Shown: piece after piece, positions 15,152 to 22,638 of the stretch
Layout of the letters: every line of letters starts with the position of its first letter
Numbering within the stretch: position 1 is the first letter of the stretch
NCBI GenBank assembly: GCA_038852315.1
Contig: JAWCKF010000013.1
Location: 1 to 44,195, forward strand
Source: COMBO-56-21 sp038852315
GTDB taxonomy: Archaea > Thermoplasmatota > Thermoplasmata > UBA10834
DNA: 44,195 nt
Direction: 5' to 3'
Translations under genes and position numbers: made by a program
Notes under the pieces: generated by a model
Database searches by the model: none
What the model was told of the DNA's origin: nothing
What the model saw: only the letters and a program-made list of their open reading frames with translations

Positions 15152-16585
15152 CTAACAAGTCATTTCATGCATTGGCAACTTCTTCCCAGGGTTCATGATG
15201 TTGTCTGGATCAACTATCCTCTTTATCTTCCACATCGTTGCCAAAGCCTCGGCCGAGAACTCATATACGAGGTCATCTCTGTTTTTCAAACCCACACCCG
15301 TACAGGCAGAGATCGACCCTCCAAGCCTGGTTGCGAGTCTGGCGACCTCGGTCAGCGCCTTTCTGCGGTCATCCCAGCCAGCATCCCTTTCTGGAATGAA
15401 GAACCGGCAATACGTCATGGCATAACGCCCGATGTCGAGACTCCATCTGTTGCCCGGTACGGGGGTCATGCCATATTTCAGCATGATGTCTTTCCACAAG
15501 CTCTCATAGAACTCCCTGACCTTCTTTGCCGGAACATAGGCGATGATCTCATCTTCTGGTTTCATGAGGGCTCTATCGCCGCACCACTGACTTGTGTACT
15601 CGCCAATCAGCCTGCTCGCATGTTCCCTGCTCGCGAGAACGCCTCCGGTCTCCTGGACGATTTTCTTCACATAGTCGACCTCGGCCGTGACCTCGTCTTT
15701 CGTCCCTTCAAACGCAACGACTAGGAAACCAGTCTTTCCAGGGGGAGATCCATACGCGGCGGGCTCGGACAGCTCACCCACTTCTGCTCCCACGAAAGTC
15801 ACCGAAGATCCCGCAAGTCTGAGACTGGAATCATAGGCCTTCCAGAAGTCATCATAGAATGCAAGGAGTTCCCCCCTGGACTCTGGTAGGGGCTCGACCC
15901 TCAAGGTTGCCTCGGTTATGATTCCCAGCGTGCCCTCAGCGCCGATGAACAGCTGACGCAGCCCGTAGCCTGTAGATGTGTACAGGACCTTAGGGCCCGT
16001 CCTCAGCACTCTCCCGTCTGCGAGCACCACCTCCAGTGACATCACGCGGTCCGCTATCGTGCCGTATTTTTGGTACTTCCTGCTGAAGGCCGCAGTGGAG
16101 ATCGCCCCGCCGACCGTCGCCACTTTGAACGAGCCCTGCACCTGGTGCAGCGCGAGGCCGTGTCGCGCAAGGTATGTCTCGAGCTCCTTGAGTGTGATTC
16201 CGGGCTGAACTGTCACATACAGGTCCGGGGTGCTGACTTCGACTACCTTGTTCATTCTGATTGTGTCCACAACGATGCCGCCCTCGATGGGGATCAACAT
16301 TCCTGTCCTGTTTGACCCTCCACCCTTGGGGATCAGCGGAGCCCTGTGCTCCGCAGCGACACGCACGATTTTCTGGACCTCAGCGGTGCTCTCCGGAAGC
16401 ACTACCAGATGCGGAAGGCGTCGGCACGATTCCGTAGGGTCTATGCTGAAAGCATCGGCGGCATACGGGAGGAGGTCCGCAGGCCTCCAGAGAACTCTGT
16501 TTGCACCAAGGGCTTCTATGAGATCGTCTCTGATTGTCTCCCAGGGAATCGGATTCGCTGTCTCAGTTTCTGCACTTCTGACCAT
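15152..16585 (-). CDS. FAD-linked oxidase, GlcD / D-lactate dehydrogenase type
   Basis: This 477-residue flavoprotein has a PCMH-type FAD domain followed by the FAD-oxidase C-terminal domain. The flavin-binding signature PKGGGSNRTGM is near residue 90, then VDTIRMNKVVEVS, VQPGITLKELETYL, QVQGSFKVATVGGAIST and GAEGTLGIITEATLRVEPLP. The C-terminus ends in the family motif IKRIVDPDNIMNPGK. It would oxidise a 2-hydroxy acid such as glycolate or D-lactate; no iron-sulfur partner (GlcF) is adjacent. ATG at 16585 is preferred over a TTG at 16600 because GGGAG lies upstream of it. Base composition in this stretch looks clearly less GC-rich than its neighbours, which suggests recent transfer. Confidence 0.92.
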   Translation of the reverse strand: MVRSAETETANPIPWETIRDDLIEALGANRVLWRPADLLPYAADAFSIDPTESCRRLPHLVVLPESTAEVQKIVRVAAEHRAPLIPKGGGSNRTGMLIPIEGGIVVDTIRMNKVVEVSTPDLYVTVQPGITLKELETYLARHGLALHQVQGSFKVATVGGAISTAAFSRKYQKYGTIADRVMSLEVVLADGRVLRTGPKVLYTSTGYGLRQLFIGAEGTLGIITEATLRVEPLPESRGELLAFYDDFWKAYDSSLRLAGSSVTFVGAEVGELSEPAAYGSPPGKTGFLVVAFEGTKDEVTAEVDYVKKIVQETGGVLASREHASRLIGEYTSQWCGDRALMKPEDEIIAYVPAKKVREFYESLWKDIMLKYGMTPVPGNRWSLDIGRYAMTYCRFFIPERDAGWDDRRKALTEVARLATRLGGSISACTGVGLKNRDDLVYEFSAEALATMWKIKRIVDPDNIMNPGKKLPMHEMTC

Positions 16586-16689
16586 GCAGAATGCTCCCAA
16601 TCGGTTCTTCGAATCTACGGGGAATCGGCAGCTGGATGGACGTTACGGGGATTGAACTTTTTGCATCGACCTGCAGTTCTCAGAAGGCT

Positions 16690-16730
16690 ATGCAATTAAA
16701 ATATGAAATATTTCAATAAATACTCGCATA
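16690..16730. promoter_or_regulatory. AT-rich divergent promoter region with a 12-bp palindrome
   Basis: Between the FAD oxidase and the MttB-like gene is an island of very low GC content. It contains the exact palindrome TGAAATATTTCA (16704-16715), a TATA-like CAATAAATA on the plus strand (16714-16722) and CATATTTTAATTG on the minus strand. These could be the two divergent core promoters with a shared operator. The assignment rests on position and composition only. Confidence 0.45.
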
Positions 16731-16847
16731 TTCATATCGCTGGCGCTGCCGCTCTAGACATGGGCGTCACACATGCAAAGGTTCTAGTAACTGGGTTGCT
16801 TGCACCTCTTGCCGGAAGAAGCGCAGGCCGGTCGGAGGTGAGGCGGG

Positions 16848-18281
16848 TTGGCAGTCGCGAGATTGAGGTTCCTCGACAAGACTGAGGAGGACTTCGTACA
16901 CGAACAGAGCTTGAAATGCCTCGAGGATATCGGGGTGCTGGTCCGGAGCCACAAGGTCCTGAAGACGCTCGAGACGGCGGGGGCGAGTGTCGATTACAAG
17001 ACCGGCGTCGCGAAGATCCCTGAGGCCATGGTCTCCGAGGCCCTGAAGAAGGCTCCGCGCAGTATCAGGTTGTGCGCGAGGGATCGGAAGCACGACATGC
17101 AGATACCTGTCGAGTCTTGGCCCAACGTAGCGACGACTGGCCTCGGTATCTACATGAGGGACATCGACACAGGGGAGAAGAGGCCCTCGACGAGGAAGGA
17201 CATCGCGGACTTCGTGAGGCTCGGGGACGCGCTCGACCCGGTGGCCTACTGCTGGACATCGCTGACGGCGACGGACGTGCCCCAGCCTGCCCACGGACTG
17301 CACGAGCTCTGGGTAGCCATGCAAAACACGACGAAGCATGTCCAAAGCGTTGAGGTCTCGAGCATCGAGGATTCGCGCAGGCAGGTCAAGCTCGCCTCGT
17401 TCGTGGCTGGTGGCGAGGACGCGCTCAGGAAGCGGCCTCTGTTCTCGGTCATCTGCTGTTCCATCGCCCCTCTCTCCTACGATGAGGGCGCCGTCGAGGG
17501 CATGGCCGAGCTCGCAAGATATGGCATTCCTGTCGCATCGATGTCGATGTCGTTGTCAGGAGGGTCGGCGCCCGTGACCATGGCCGGGACGATCATCAAC
17601 GCCAACACAGAGAACCTCGCGAGCATATGCATCACGCAGTTCACCGCTCCGGGCGCGCCGCACATATACTGCTCATCATCAGCCCCCATAGACATGAGGA
17701 CTGGGTCGATCAACTACATGACGGCGGAGCCTGCGCTGATAAGTGCCGGCCTCGGCCAGATGGCGGCGAGATACAGGCTTCCGAGCATGGTCGGCGACTG
17801 GGGCATAAACGACAAGGACACTCCTGGAATCCCGCATTCCATGACCCAGATTTTCGGAGTCGTTCTCACGACCATGTCCGGAACCGACCTCGCGGGCGGC
17901 ATGGGCGGCCTGGACGCTGTGAAGGGCGCGTCACTCGAGCAGATGGTCATCGATGCTGTGCTCTGGGACAACCTGAAGGCTTACATGAGGAAGTTCGTGT
18001 TCGACGAGGCAACCGCGGCGCTCGACGTCATCAAGGCCGTTGGACATGGGAACACGTTCTTGACTCACCCGCACACATTGAGGAACTTCAGGAAGGAGCT
18101 GCACTTCTGGGATCCGGCGAAGCTAGAATGGGAGGCTTCGCTCTCCGACAGGATGGTCCCGGAGGCGAAGAGGATCGCGAAGCAACTCCTGAGAGATCAC
18201 CAAGTCCCTCCCATAGACAAGGACGCGCTCAGGAAGGGTGATGAGCTCATCCGATCGTATGAGAAGACCCTGAAGACCTGA
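16848..18281 (+). CDS. MttB-family methyltransferase without pyrrolysine
   Basis: A 477-residue protein of the trimethylamine methyltransferase (MttB, COG5598) superfamily. Features include the N-terminal EDFVHEQSLKCLEDIGVLV, GVAKIPEAMVSEALKKAP, the barrel segment SGGSAPVTMAGTIINANTEN, and a late HGNTFLTHPHTLRNFR motif. There is no in-frame TAG, so it belongs to the non-pyrrolysine branch, of which characterised members act on glycine betaine, carnitine or similar quaternary amines with a corrinoid protein. No corrinoid protein or MtbA-like methyltransferase is adjacent. The TTG start at 16848 follows GGAGGTGAGG (16834-16843) at a good distance. Substrate is unknown. Confidence 0.88.
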   Translation: MAVARLRFLDKTEEDFVHEQSLKCLEDIGVLVRSHKVLKTLETAGASVDYKTGVAKIPEAMVSEALKKAPRSIRLCARDRKHDMQIPVESWPNVATTGLGIYMRDIDTGEKRPSTRKDIADFVRLGDALDPVAYCWTSLTATDVPQPAHGLHELWVAMQNTTKHVQSVEVSSIEDSRRQVKLASFVAGGEDALRKRPLFSVICCSIAPLSYDEGAVEGMAELARYGIPVASMSMSLSGGSAPVTMAGTIINANTENLASICITQFTAPGAPHIYCSSSAPIDMRTGSINYMTAEPALISAGLGQMAARYRLPSMVGDWGINDKDTPGIPHSMTQIFGVVLTTMSGTDLAGGMGGLDAVKGASLEQMVIDAVLWDNLKAYMRKFVFDEATAALDVIKAVGHGNTFLTHPHTLRNFRKELHFWDPAKLEWEASLSDRMVPEAKRIAKQLLRDHQVPPIDKDALRKGDELIRSYEKTLKT

Positions 18282-18353
18282 CGCCGGCAGACCGACAGAT
18301 TGGGTCCTGCAGGGCCGCCAACAAAGAAATGCCTCCAACGCGATCTCGGTCGC

Positions 18354-18617
18354 ATGGACGCCTGGACGTATCTCGGGCTCATGGCCGGAGCCCTCACTTC
18401 AACCGGTTATCTGCCGCAGATAATCAAGGGATACAGGACCAAGAGCATGCGCGACGTGTCATTGCTGATGCCTGCCGTTCTCGGTACGGGCATGCTTCTT
18501 TGGCTCGTTTACGGTCTGGCGAGGGAAGACCTGGCGATAGTGGTTGCGAACACAGTAGGGTGTGCGCTGACGTTCATTCTAGTCGCGATGAAACTATATC
18601 TGGATGTGCACGGCTGA
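18354..18617 (+). CDS. SemiSWEET / PQ-loop sugar transporter-like protein
   Basis: This 87-residue protein has three predicted membrane helices in the triple-helix bundle arrangement of SemiSWEET proteins, which work as homodimers. The PQ motif is in helix 1 (STGYLPQIIKGYRTKSM, Pro21-Gln22), followed by the conserved MRDVS and a helix with GMLLWLVYGL. The length of 85-90 is typical. ATG 18354 is chosen because translation from it begins directly at the helix; the upstream open part has no membrane character. Substrate is probably a sugar or similar small solute. It lies 72 bp after the MttB-like gene on the same strand and converges on the DUF362 gene. Confidence 0.88.
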   Translation: MDAWTYLGLMAGALTSTGYLPQIIKGYRTKSMRDVSLLMPAVLGTGMLLWLVYGLAREDLAIVVANTVGCALTFILVAMKLYLDVHG

Positions 18618-18649
18618 CATCCGGAAGCCTGAGCGACGGCTGGATGCCG

Positions 18650-19477
18650 TCATCGATCGAGATACGAACTGAGCTTCTCGCAGATCTCAGCGCTGGACTC
18701 GTCCACCGGGACCACTTCGACCTCCTCAGGGCCTTTCGCACCGAGGCCCAGCTCGATCGCTCTCCTGATCTGGTCTTGCTCGAACACGCGCTTCCTCTCG
18801 ATCTTGCTCGTCGTCCCATGCATCTTGAGTGCAGCGACTCCCACAGCATCGAGCGCGACGCGGTCGGACGACGCGAAGGTCAGGTTGGCGTTCCATCTTG
18901 TTCCAGTCATCGGTCCGCCGCTCGTGAACGCCTCGACGCCGTCCATCACCATCAGCAGGGGCTTGTATGCCCAGTTGATCTCCGCTATCATCTTGCGCTG
19001 GTCGAGGAGTGATGTGTGCAGCTCAGTCATGTTGCTGCCGTGGACCATGCCCGTCGCCAGCTTCAGCGACATCGTGAAGTGGCCGCCGTACTGGTGCGTC
19101 TTGAGGCAGCACAGGCCTATCACGGCATCCGCCTCCAACACGGGCTTGGCGAAAAGGAACCCTTTCCTCCAGTGGCTGCCCGGAGGCACTATCCGCGTCC
19201 ATCTGTCGTCGGGCATCTCGTCGAACACCAGGCAGTCGAAGCCGAGCTCCTCCGACATGGCGAAGATACCCTTCTCCTGGAACACCTTGCTCGTCTTTGC
19301 CGGGCCGCTCCTGTCGCCAACGATGATCTTCCGGGCGCCCTGCTCCTTCACGAGTCGGACCATCGTCCGGAGCGTGTCGTTGTGGGTCGACCCAGGCGCT
19401 GGATCGGCCGTGTTGAAGTTGGGCTTGATGAGGACGGTCTTGTCCGTCAGCTCAGGCAGGCCGAAAGCCCTCACCAC
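18650..19477 (-). CDS. DUF362 family protein, N-terminus apparently lost to a frameshift
   Basis: The protein from GTG 19477 has 275 residues and carries DUF362 features: KTVLIKPNFN close to the N-terminus, GARKIIVGDRSGPAKT, a central ADAVIGLCCLKTHQYGGHFT and ASSDRVALDAVG near the end. No ferredoxin domain is attached. The same frame upstream of 19477 still encodes family-like sequence (KSKVFVALDPDRTRGTTKV), yet has no start codon before a stop at 19585-19583. Removing one base from the C7 run at 19545-19551 would join it to ATG 19583, eight bases after the stop of the upstream gene. So the real gene is probably 18650-19583 with a sequencing error or true frameshift. Function is unknown. Confidence 0.82.
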   Translation of the reverse strand: MVRAFGLPELTDKTVLIKPNFNTADPAPGSTHNDTLRTMVRLVKEQGARKIIVGDRSGPAKTSKVFQEKGIFAMSEELGFDCLVFDEMPDDRWTRIVPPGSHWRKGFLFAKPVLEADAVIGLCCLKTHQYGGHFTMSLKLATGMVHGSNMTELHTSLLDQRKMIAEINWAYKPLLMVMDGVEAFTSGGPMTGTRWNANLTFASSDRVALDAVGVAALKMHGTTSKIERKRVFEQDQIRRAIELGLGAKGPEEVEVVPVDESSAEICEKLSSYLDR

Positions 19478-19588
19478 CTTAGTCGTCCCGCGCGTCCTGT
19501 CCGGATCGAGCGCTACAAAGACCTTCGATTTCGGGATGGTTGGTCCCCCCCTTGACGAGCTGAGGACCGAGCACGGGGTACATCAGCA

Positions 19589-20068
19589 TTACGCAGAAAT
19601 CGCCTCGAACGCCTTCCTCACAGCGTCCTTGGGCGAGGATGCCTCGATCAGGTTCGGTATCGGCATCGTGTGAGCTCTGTTGAGCCTCCAGGTGTTGAGA
19701 CCGATGACCTTCTTCCCGATGTTGAGCGCGTGAGCTATCTCGGAGAGCGTACCGTACTCCCCGCCTATGGCTATCAGCACGTCGGCCGTCTTGACGAGCA
19801 TCACGTTCCTCCCCATCCCCATGCCTGTGACTATCGGTATCTGGACGTAGGGGTTCGCGTCCTCCTTCTTGTCGGATGGTATGATGCCTATCGTCAATCC
19901 GCCTCTGCTCCTCGCACCCCTGCACACGGCCTCCATGACGCCGGTCAGCCCGCCGCACACCACCGCAGCGCCCCTGCTCGCGATCTCCGCGCCGACCTCC
20001 TCCGCGAGCCTCATCGTCTCCGGATCCGCTCTGCTGGCTCCGATCACTCCTATTATCTTGAAGCCCAC
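19589..20068 (-). CDS. TIGR00725-like protein of the LOG / 'lysine decarboxylase-like' Rossmann fold
   Basis: A 159-residue protein starting VGFKIIGVIGASRADPE, with a glycine-rich nucleotide-binding loop (CGGLTGVMEAVCRGARSRGG) and the family motif IAIGGEYGTLSEIAHAL. The size and the GGEYGT variant match the TIGR00725 group rather than the LOG cytokinin-activating enzymes, which have PGGxGTxxE. Ligand and reaction are not established. The GTG at 20068 is used because a TATA-like box (CTACTATATC on the minus strand, about 20093-20102) sits about 27 bp upstream, giving a leaderless message. The longer open frame upstream is antisense to the coiled-coil gene. It is followed within eight bases by the DUF362 gene. 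Confidence 0.8.
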   Translation of the reverse strand: MGFKIIGVIGASRADPETMRLAEEVGAEIASRGAAVVCGGLTGVMEAVCRGARSRGGLTIGIIPSDKKEDANPYVQIPIVTGMGMGRNVMLVKTADVLIAIGGEYGTLSEIAHALNIGKKVIGLNTWRLNRAHTMPIPNLIEASSPKDAVRKAFEAISA

Positions 20069-20130
20069 GGAGGGTGTATAAGGCTCTGCTCGTTGATATA
20101 GTAGACGCGTGCTGGGTTTTCCAGCGACAC

Positions 20131-20138
20131 CTTTATTA
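20131..20138 (+). promoter_or_regulatory. TATA-like box for the SPFH/zinc-ribbon operon
   Basis: CTTTATTA predicts a start of transcription near 20160 and a leader of about 22 bases with GGAGGG before ATG 20183. Just upstream, GCTGG and CCAGC flank GTTTT (20111-20125), a small hairpin between the two divergent promoters. Confidence 0.5.
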
Positions 20139-20182
20139 GGCGACGTGTGGCATTGGCTCACAGGACCGGAGGGATATCCCCC

Positions 20183-20713
20183 ATGGCGGACATCAGGGCC
20201 AGAGTTGAGGAAGAGCAGGGCATACTGAAGAAGATACAGAGCTTCATACCGGGCTTCCGCGGCTACAGGAAGAAGGAGGACCTCCGGGATGCGGACAGGA
20301 TGCTGCGGATGCAGCTCGCAGACAGGCTCTCCAAGCACAGGCGCGGCCTCGAGGAGTGCAGGGGTCTGCTCATGCAGAGCTACGGATCGAAGGAGCTGGA
20401 CATGCTGGGAGGCATAATCAACCAGTTCAAGAAGGTCGAGGGGCAGGTGACCCACGCTCAGATGGGCTACTCTGGCATAGCGGCTGACATACAGATAAAG
20501 GAGGACGAGCTGAACAGGCTGTACGAGTTCGACGCCGCAATGCTCGACCACATGTCGGCCATAGGCGCCAGCATCGAATCTCTCAAGAACTCGATCATGG
20601 CCGCGGACGAGCAGACCAGCTTCAAGGACCTCATGAACATCAGGGCGAGGATAACGGATTTCGAGGACCAGTTCACCAGAAGGATGAACGTGATGATGGG
20701 CACGGAGGTGTAG
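20183..20713 (+). CDS. Helical coiled-coil protein, first gene of the SPFH/zinc-ribbon cluster
   Basis: A 176-residue, charged, almost fully helical protein with no membrane segment. An N-terminal helix is followed by the distinctive IPGFRGYRKKEDLRDADRML segment and long heptad-like stretches to the end (ADIQIKEDELNRLYEFDAAM). The position next to an SPFH protein suggests an adaptor or scaffold on that complex; a distant PspA-like role is possible, but I cannot show homology by eye. ATG 20183 is preceded by GGAGGG. The stop is four bases before the SPFH gene start, so the two are co-transcribed and probably act together. Confidence 0.72.
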   Translation: MADIRARVEEEQGILKKIQSFIPGFRGYRKKEDLRDADRMLRMQLADRLSKHRRGLEECRGLLMQSYGSKELDMLGGIINQFKKVEGQVTHAQMGYSGIAADIQIKEDELNRLYEFDAAMLDHMSAIGASIESLKNSIMAADEQTSFKDLMNIRARITDFEDQFTRRMNVMMGTEV

Positions 20714-20717
20714 GCGG

Positions 20718-21845
20718 ATGACCAGTATCATCGGTGCCGAGACATTCAAGTGGGAGGATGCCAACAAGCGCGGGAACATCATGTACCGCATGCCGCGGAA
20801 CATCAGGTTCAACGACAACATCGTGGTGCGCGAGGACGAGATCGCGGTCTTCTTCAGGGACGGGAAGGCCCTCGCATACATCGACAGGCCCGACAGGTAC
20901 GCGCTCACGTCGCTGAACGCCCCCATCGTGGGGAAGATAGTAGAGTACCTATCGGGCGTGAGGCAGCAGGCCGAGGTCATCTACCTCCAGAAGCGCGCGT
21001 TCGACGGCAAGTTCGGGTCGAAGCAGCCGTACCAGTTCAGGGACAAGGACTTCGGCATGGTCAACCTCAGGGTGTTCGGCGAGTTCAGGTACAAGATATC
21101 GTCCCCTGAGAACTTCGTTAACCAGTTCGTCGGGACGTTCAACTTCGCTACCAGCGCGGAGGTCGAGGAGAGGATCAAGGAGCAGGTCGTCATCCTCGTC
21201 TACGACTCACTCGGCGACATGAAGGAGCAGGGCATGGGCGTGGCTGACATCGCCGCCAACCTCACCAACATCGAGCAGGTGGTGCTCAGCAGGGCCAAGG
21301 ACCACTTCGACCTCTACGGCATCACGATTGACAAGATATCCGGCCTCTACATCTCCCTGCCAGAGGATGTGCAGAAGGCGGTGGACCAGCGCGCCTCGAT
21401 GCAGATCCTGGGCGCGAACTACATGCAGTACCAGGCAGGACAGGCCATGCGAGAGGCGGCCCAGAACCCGTCAGGCGCGGGAGGCGCCGCCGGGGCGGGC
21501 GTCGGCATAGGCGCCGGCCTGGGCATGGGCTGGATGATGGTCGACCAGATGAGGCAGCAGGGCACCGCGCCCGGTGGGATGCCAGCGCAGGCCGCCGCTG
21601 CAATGGTGATATGCCCCAAGTGCAGCGCCCAGAACCCGCAGGGCACGAAGTTCTGCGGGAACTGCGGCAACAAGCTCGTCGCGGGCACTGTCGAGTGTCC
21701 AGGTTGCAAGGCCCAGGTCCCGGAGGGGGCGAAGTTCTGCCCCGAGTGCGGGAAGCCCCTGGCAGCGACCAAGAAGTGCTCGTCGTGCGGAGCCGACGCG
21801 CCCGCGACATCGAAGTTCTGCCCCTCCTGTGGAAAACAGCTTTGA
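20718..21845 (+). CDS. SPFH-domain protein with three C-terminal zinc ribbons (YdjI/virion-core-like)
   Basis: A 375-residue protein. Residues 1-245 look like the SPFH domain of the YdjI / 'virion core protein' type (MYRMPRNIRFNDNIVVREDE, YLQKRAFDGKFGSKQPYQFRD, FRYKISSPENFVNQFVG), followed by KISGLYISLPEDVQKAVDQR. A Gly/Ala-rich and Met-rich linker (about 255-295) leads to three zinc ribbons at 299-317, 327-345 and 354-372, each with two CxxC knuckles. SPFH proteins form oligomeric cages or scaffolds on membranes. The ribbons could bind partners or nucleic acid. It is the central gene of a five-gene run, with a ribosome site overlapping the previous gene's end (GGAGGTGTAGGCGG). Confidence 0.88.
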   Translation: MTSIIGAETFKWEDANKRGNIMYRMPRNIRFNDNIVVREDEIAVFFRDGKALAYIDRPDRYALTSLNAPIVGKIVEYLSGVRQQAEVIYLQKRAFDGKFGSKQPYQFRDKDFGMVNLRVFGEFRYKISSPENFVNQFVGTFNFATSAEVEERIKEQVVILVYDSLGDMKEQGMGVADIAANLTNIEQVVLSRAKDHFDLYGITIDKISGLYISLPEDVQKAVDQRASMQILGANYMQYQAGQAMREAAQNPSGAGGAAGAGVGIGAGLGMGWMMVDQMRQQGTAPGGMPAQAAAAMVICPKCSAQNPQGTKFCGNCGNKLVAGTVECPGCKAQVPEGAKFCPECGKPLAATKKCSSCGADAPATSKFCPSCGKQL

Positions 21846-21892
21846 GCAGGAGGTCCATGTCGGGATAGGCCGATCGGAAGGAGTGGGATAGC

Positions 21893-22636
21893 TTGGCTAC
21901 TATCAACTGCCCGAAGTGCGCTGCCCCCGTGGCTCTCGACCCGGGGGCGAGGTTCGTGAAGTGCCCGTACTGCAGCTCGTTCGTCTACATAGACAAGACG
22001 GGCGCCGGGTTCTACTACGCGATACCCTTCATGGTCGACGAGAACAACGCGATCGGCGTGTTCAGACGCTGGGCCGCGGGCTCGACGAAGGCCAAGGACC
22101 TCGACAAGCTGGCCCAGTTGGCGGGCGTGAAGAAGCACTACTTCCCCGTGTACATGTTCAAGCGGGACGTCAACGGCGTGGAGCAGGTCTTCATAGAGCC
22201 TGCGGGGTCGACCACGCTCCCCGGCCTCCACAGCCTCAAGGTCCCCGCGGGCGACCTCAAGATCTTCGATGCGACCTTCGACACGGGCGGGGCGGAGCTG
22301 ATCAAGCCCGACATCGAGATGTTGCCCTATCTGAACCAGCTCCCGGGAAAGCCGAAGGAGCAGGCGCTCGTGTTCTTCCCCATTTGGAAGATCGACTATG
22401 TATTCAACCAGAAGAAGTACGAGGTCGTCGTCGACGGCTCCTCGGGCGAGGTCTTCGCGTCCGAGTTCCCGACCAGGAGCTCGAGCGCGTACATGGCGGT
22501 CGCTGGCCTCGGGTTCGTCGCTTTCGTCGTTGAGGGCGTCGTTGCGACCTGGTCGCTCATCGCAGGCCTCGGCCTGATGGCTCTCACGGTCGTGGGCGTG
22601 TTCGCGCTCGCCCTGTACGTCGCGAGGAGGATGTGA
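21893..22636 (+). CDS. Zinc-ribbon membrane protein A of the SPFH cluster
   Basis: A 247-residue protein. A TFIIB-like zinc ribbon at the N-terminus (CPKCAAPVALDPGARFVKCPYC) is followed by a soluble mixed alpha/beta region (FRRWAAGSTKAKDLDKLAQL, KHYFPVYMFKRDVNG) and a late segment FFPIWKIDYVFNQKKYEVVV with DGSSGEVF. The last 55 residues hold two membrane helices. TTG 21893 starts immediately before the zinc ribbon and is preceded by GGAAGGAG. The arrangement recalls the zinc-ribbon protein YdjG encoded near the SPFH protein YdjI in Bacillus, though homology was judged by eye only. The next two genes look like paralogues. Confidence 0.75.
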   Translation: MATINCPKCAAPVALDPGARFVKCPYCSSFVYIDKTGAGFYYAIPFMVDENNAIGVFRRWAAGSTKAKDLDKLAQLAGVKKHYFPVYMFKRDVNGVEQVFIEPAGSTTLPGLHSLKVPAGDLKIFDATFDTGGAELIKPDIEMLPYLNQLPGKPKEQALVFFPIWKIDYVFNQKKYEVVVDGSSGEVFASEFPTRSSSAYMAVAGLGFVAFVVEGVVATWSLIAGLGLMALTVVGVFALALYVARRM

Positions 22637-22638
22637 AG

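Noticed and set aside
16598..16625. tRNA-like T-loop sequence (TTCGAATC)
   Set aside because: No acceptor or anticodon stems can be formed around it.
16703..16885. 60-codon open frame starting in the AT-rich spacer
   Set aside because: It overlaps the ribosome site and start of the MttB-like gene, and has no ribosome site of its own.
16848..18281. Pyrrolysine-containing methyltransferase
   Set aside because: No in-frame TAG occurs within the gene; the frame is continuous.
19589..20068. LOG-type cytokinin-activating phosphoribohydrolase
   Set aside because: The motif is GGEYGT rather than PGGxGTxxE, and the length matches the TIGR00725 group.
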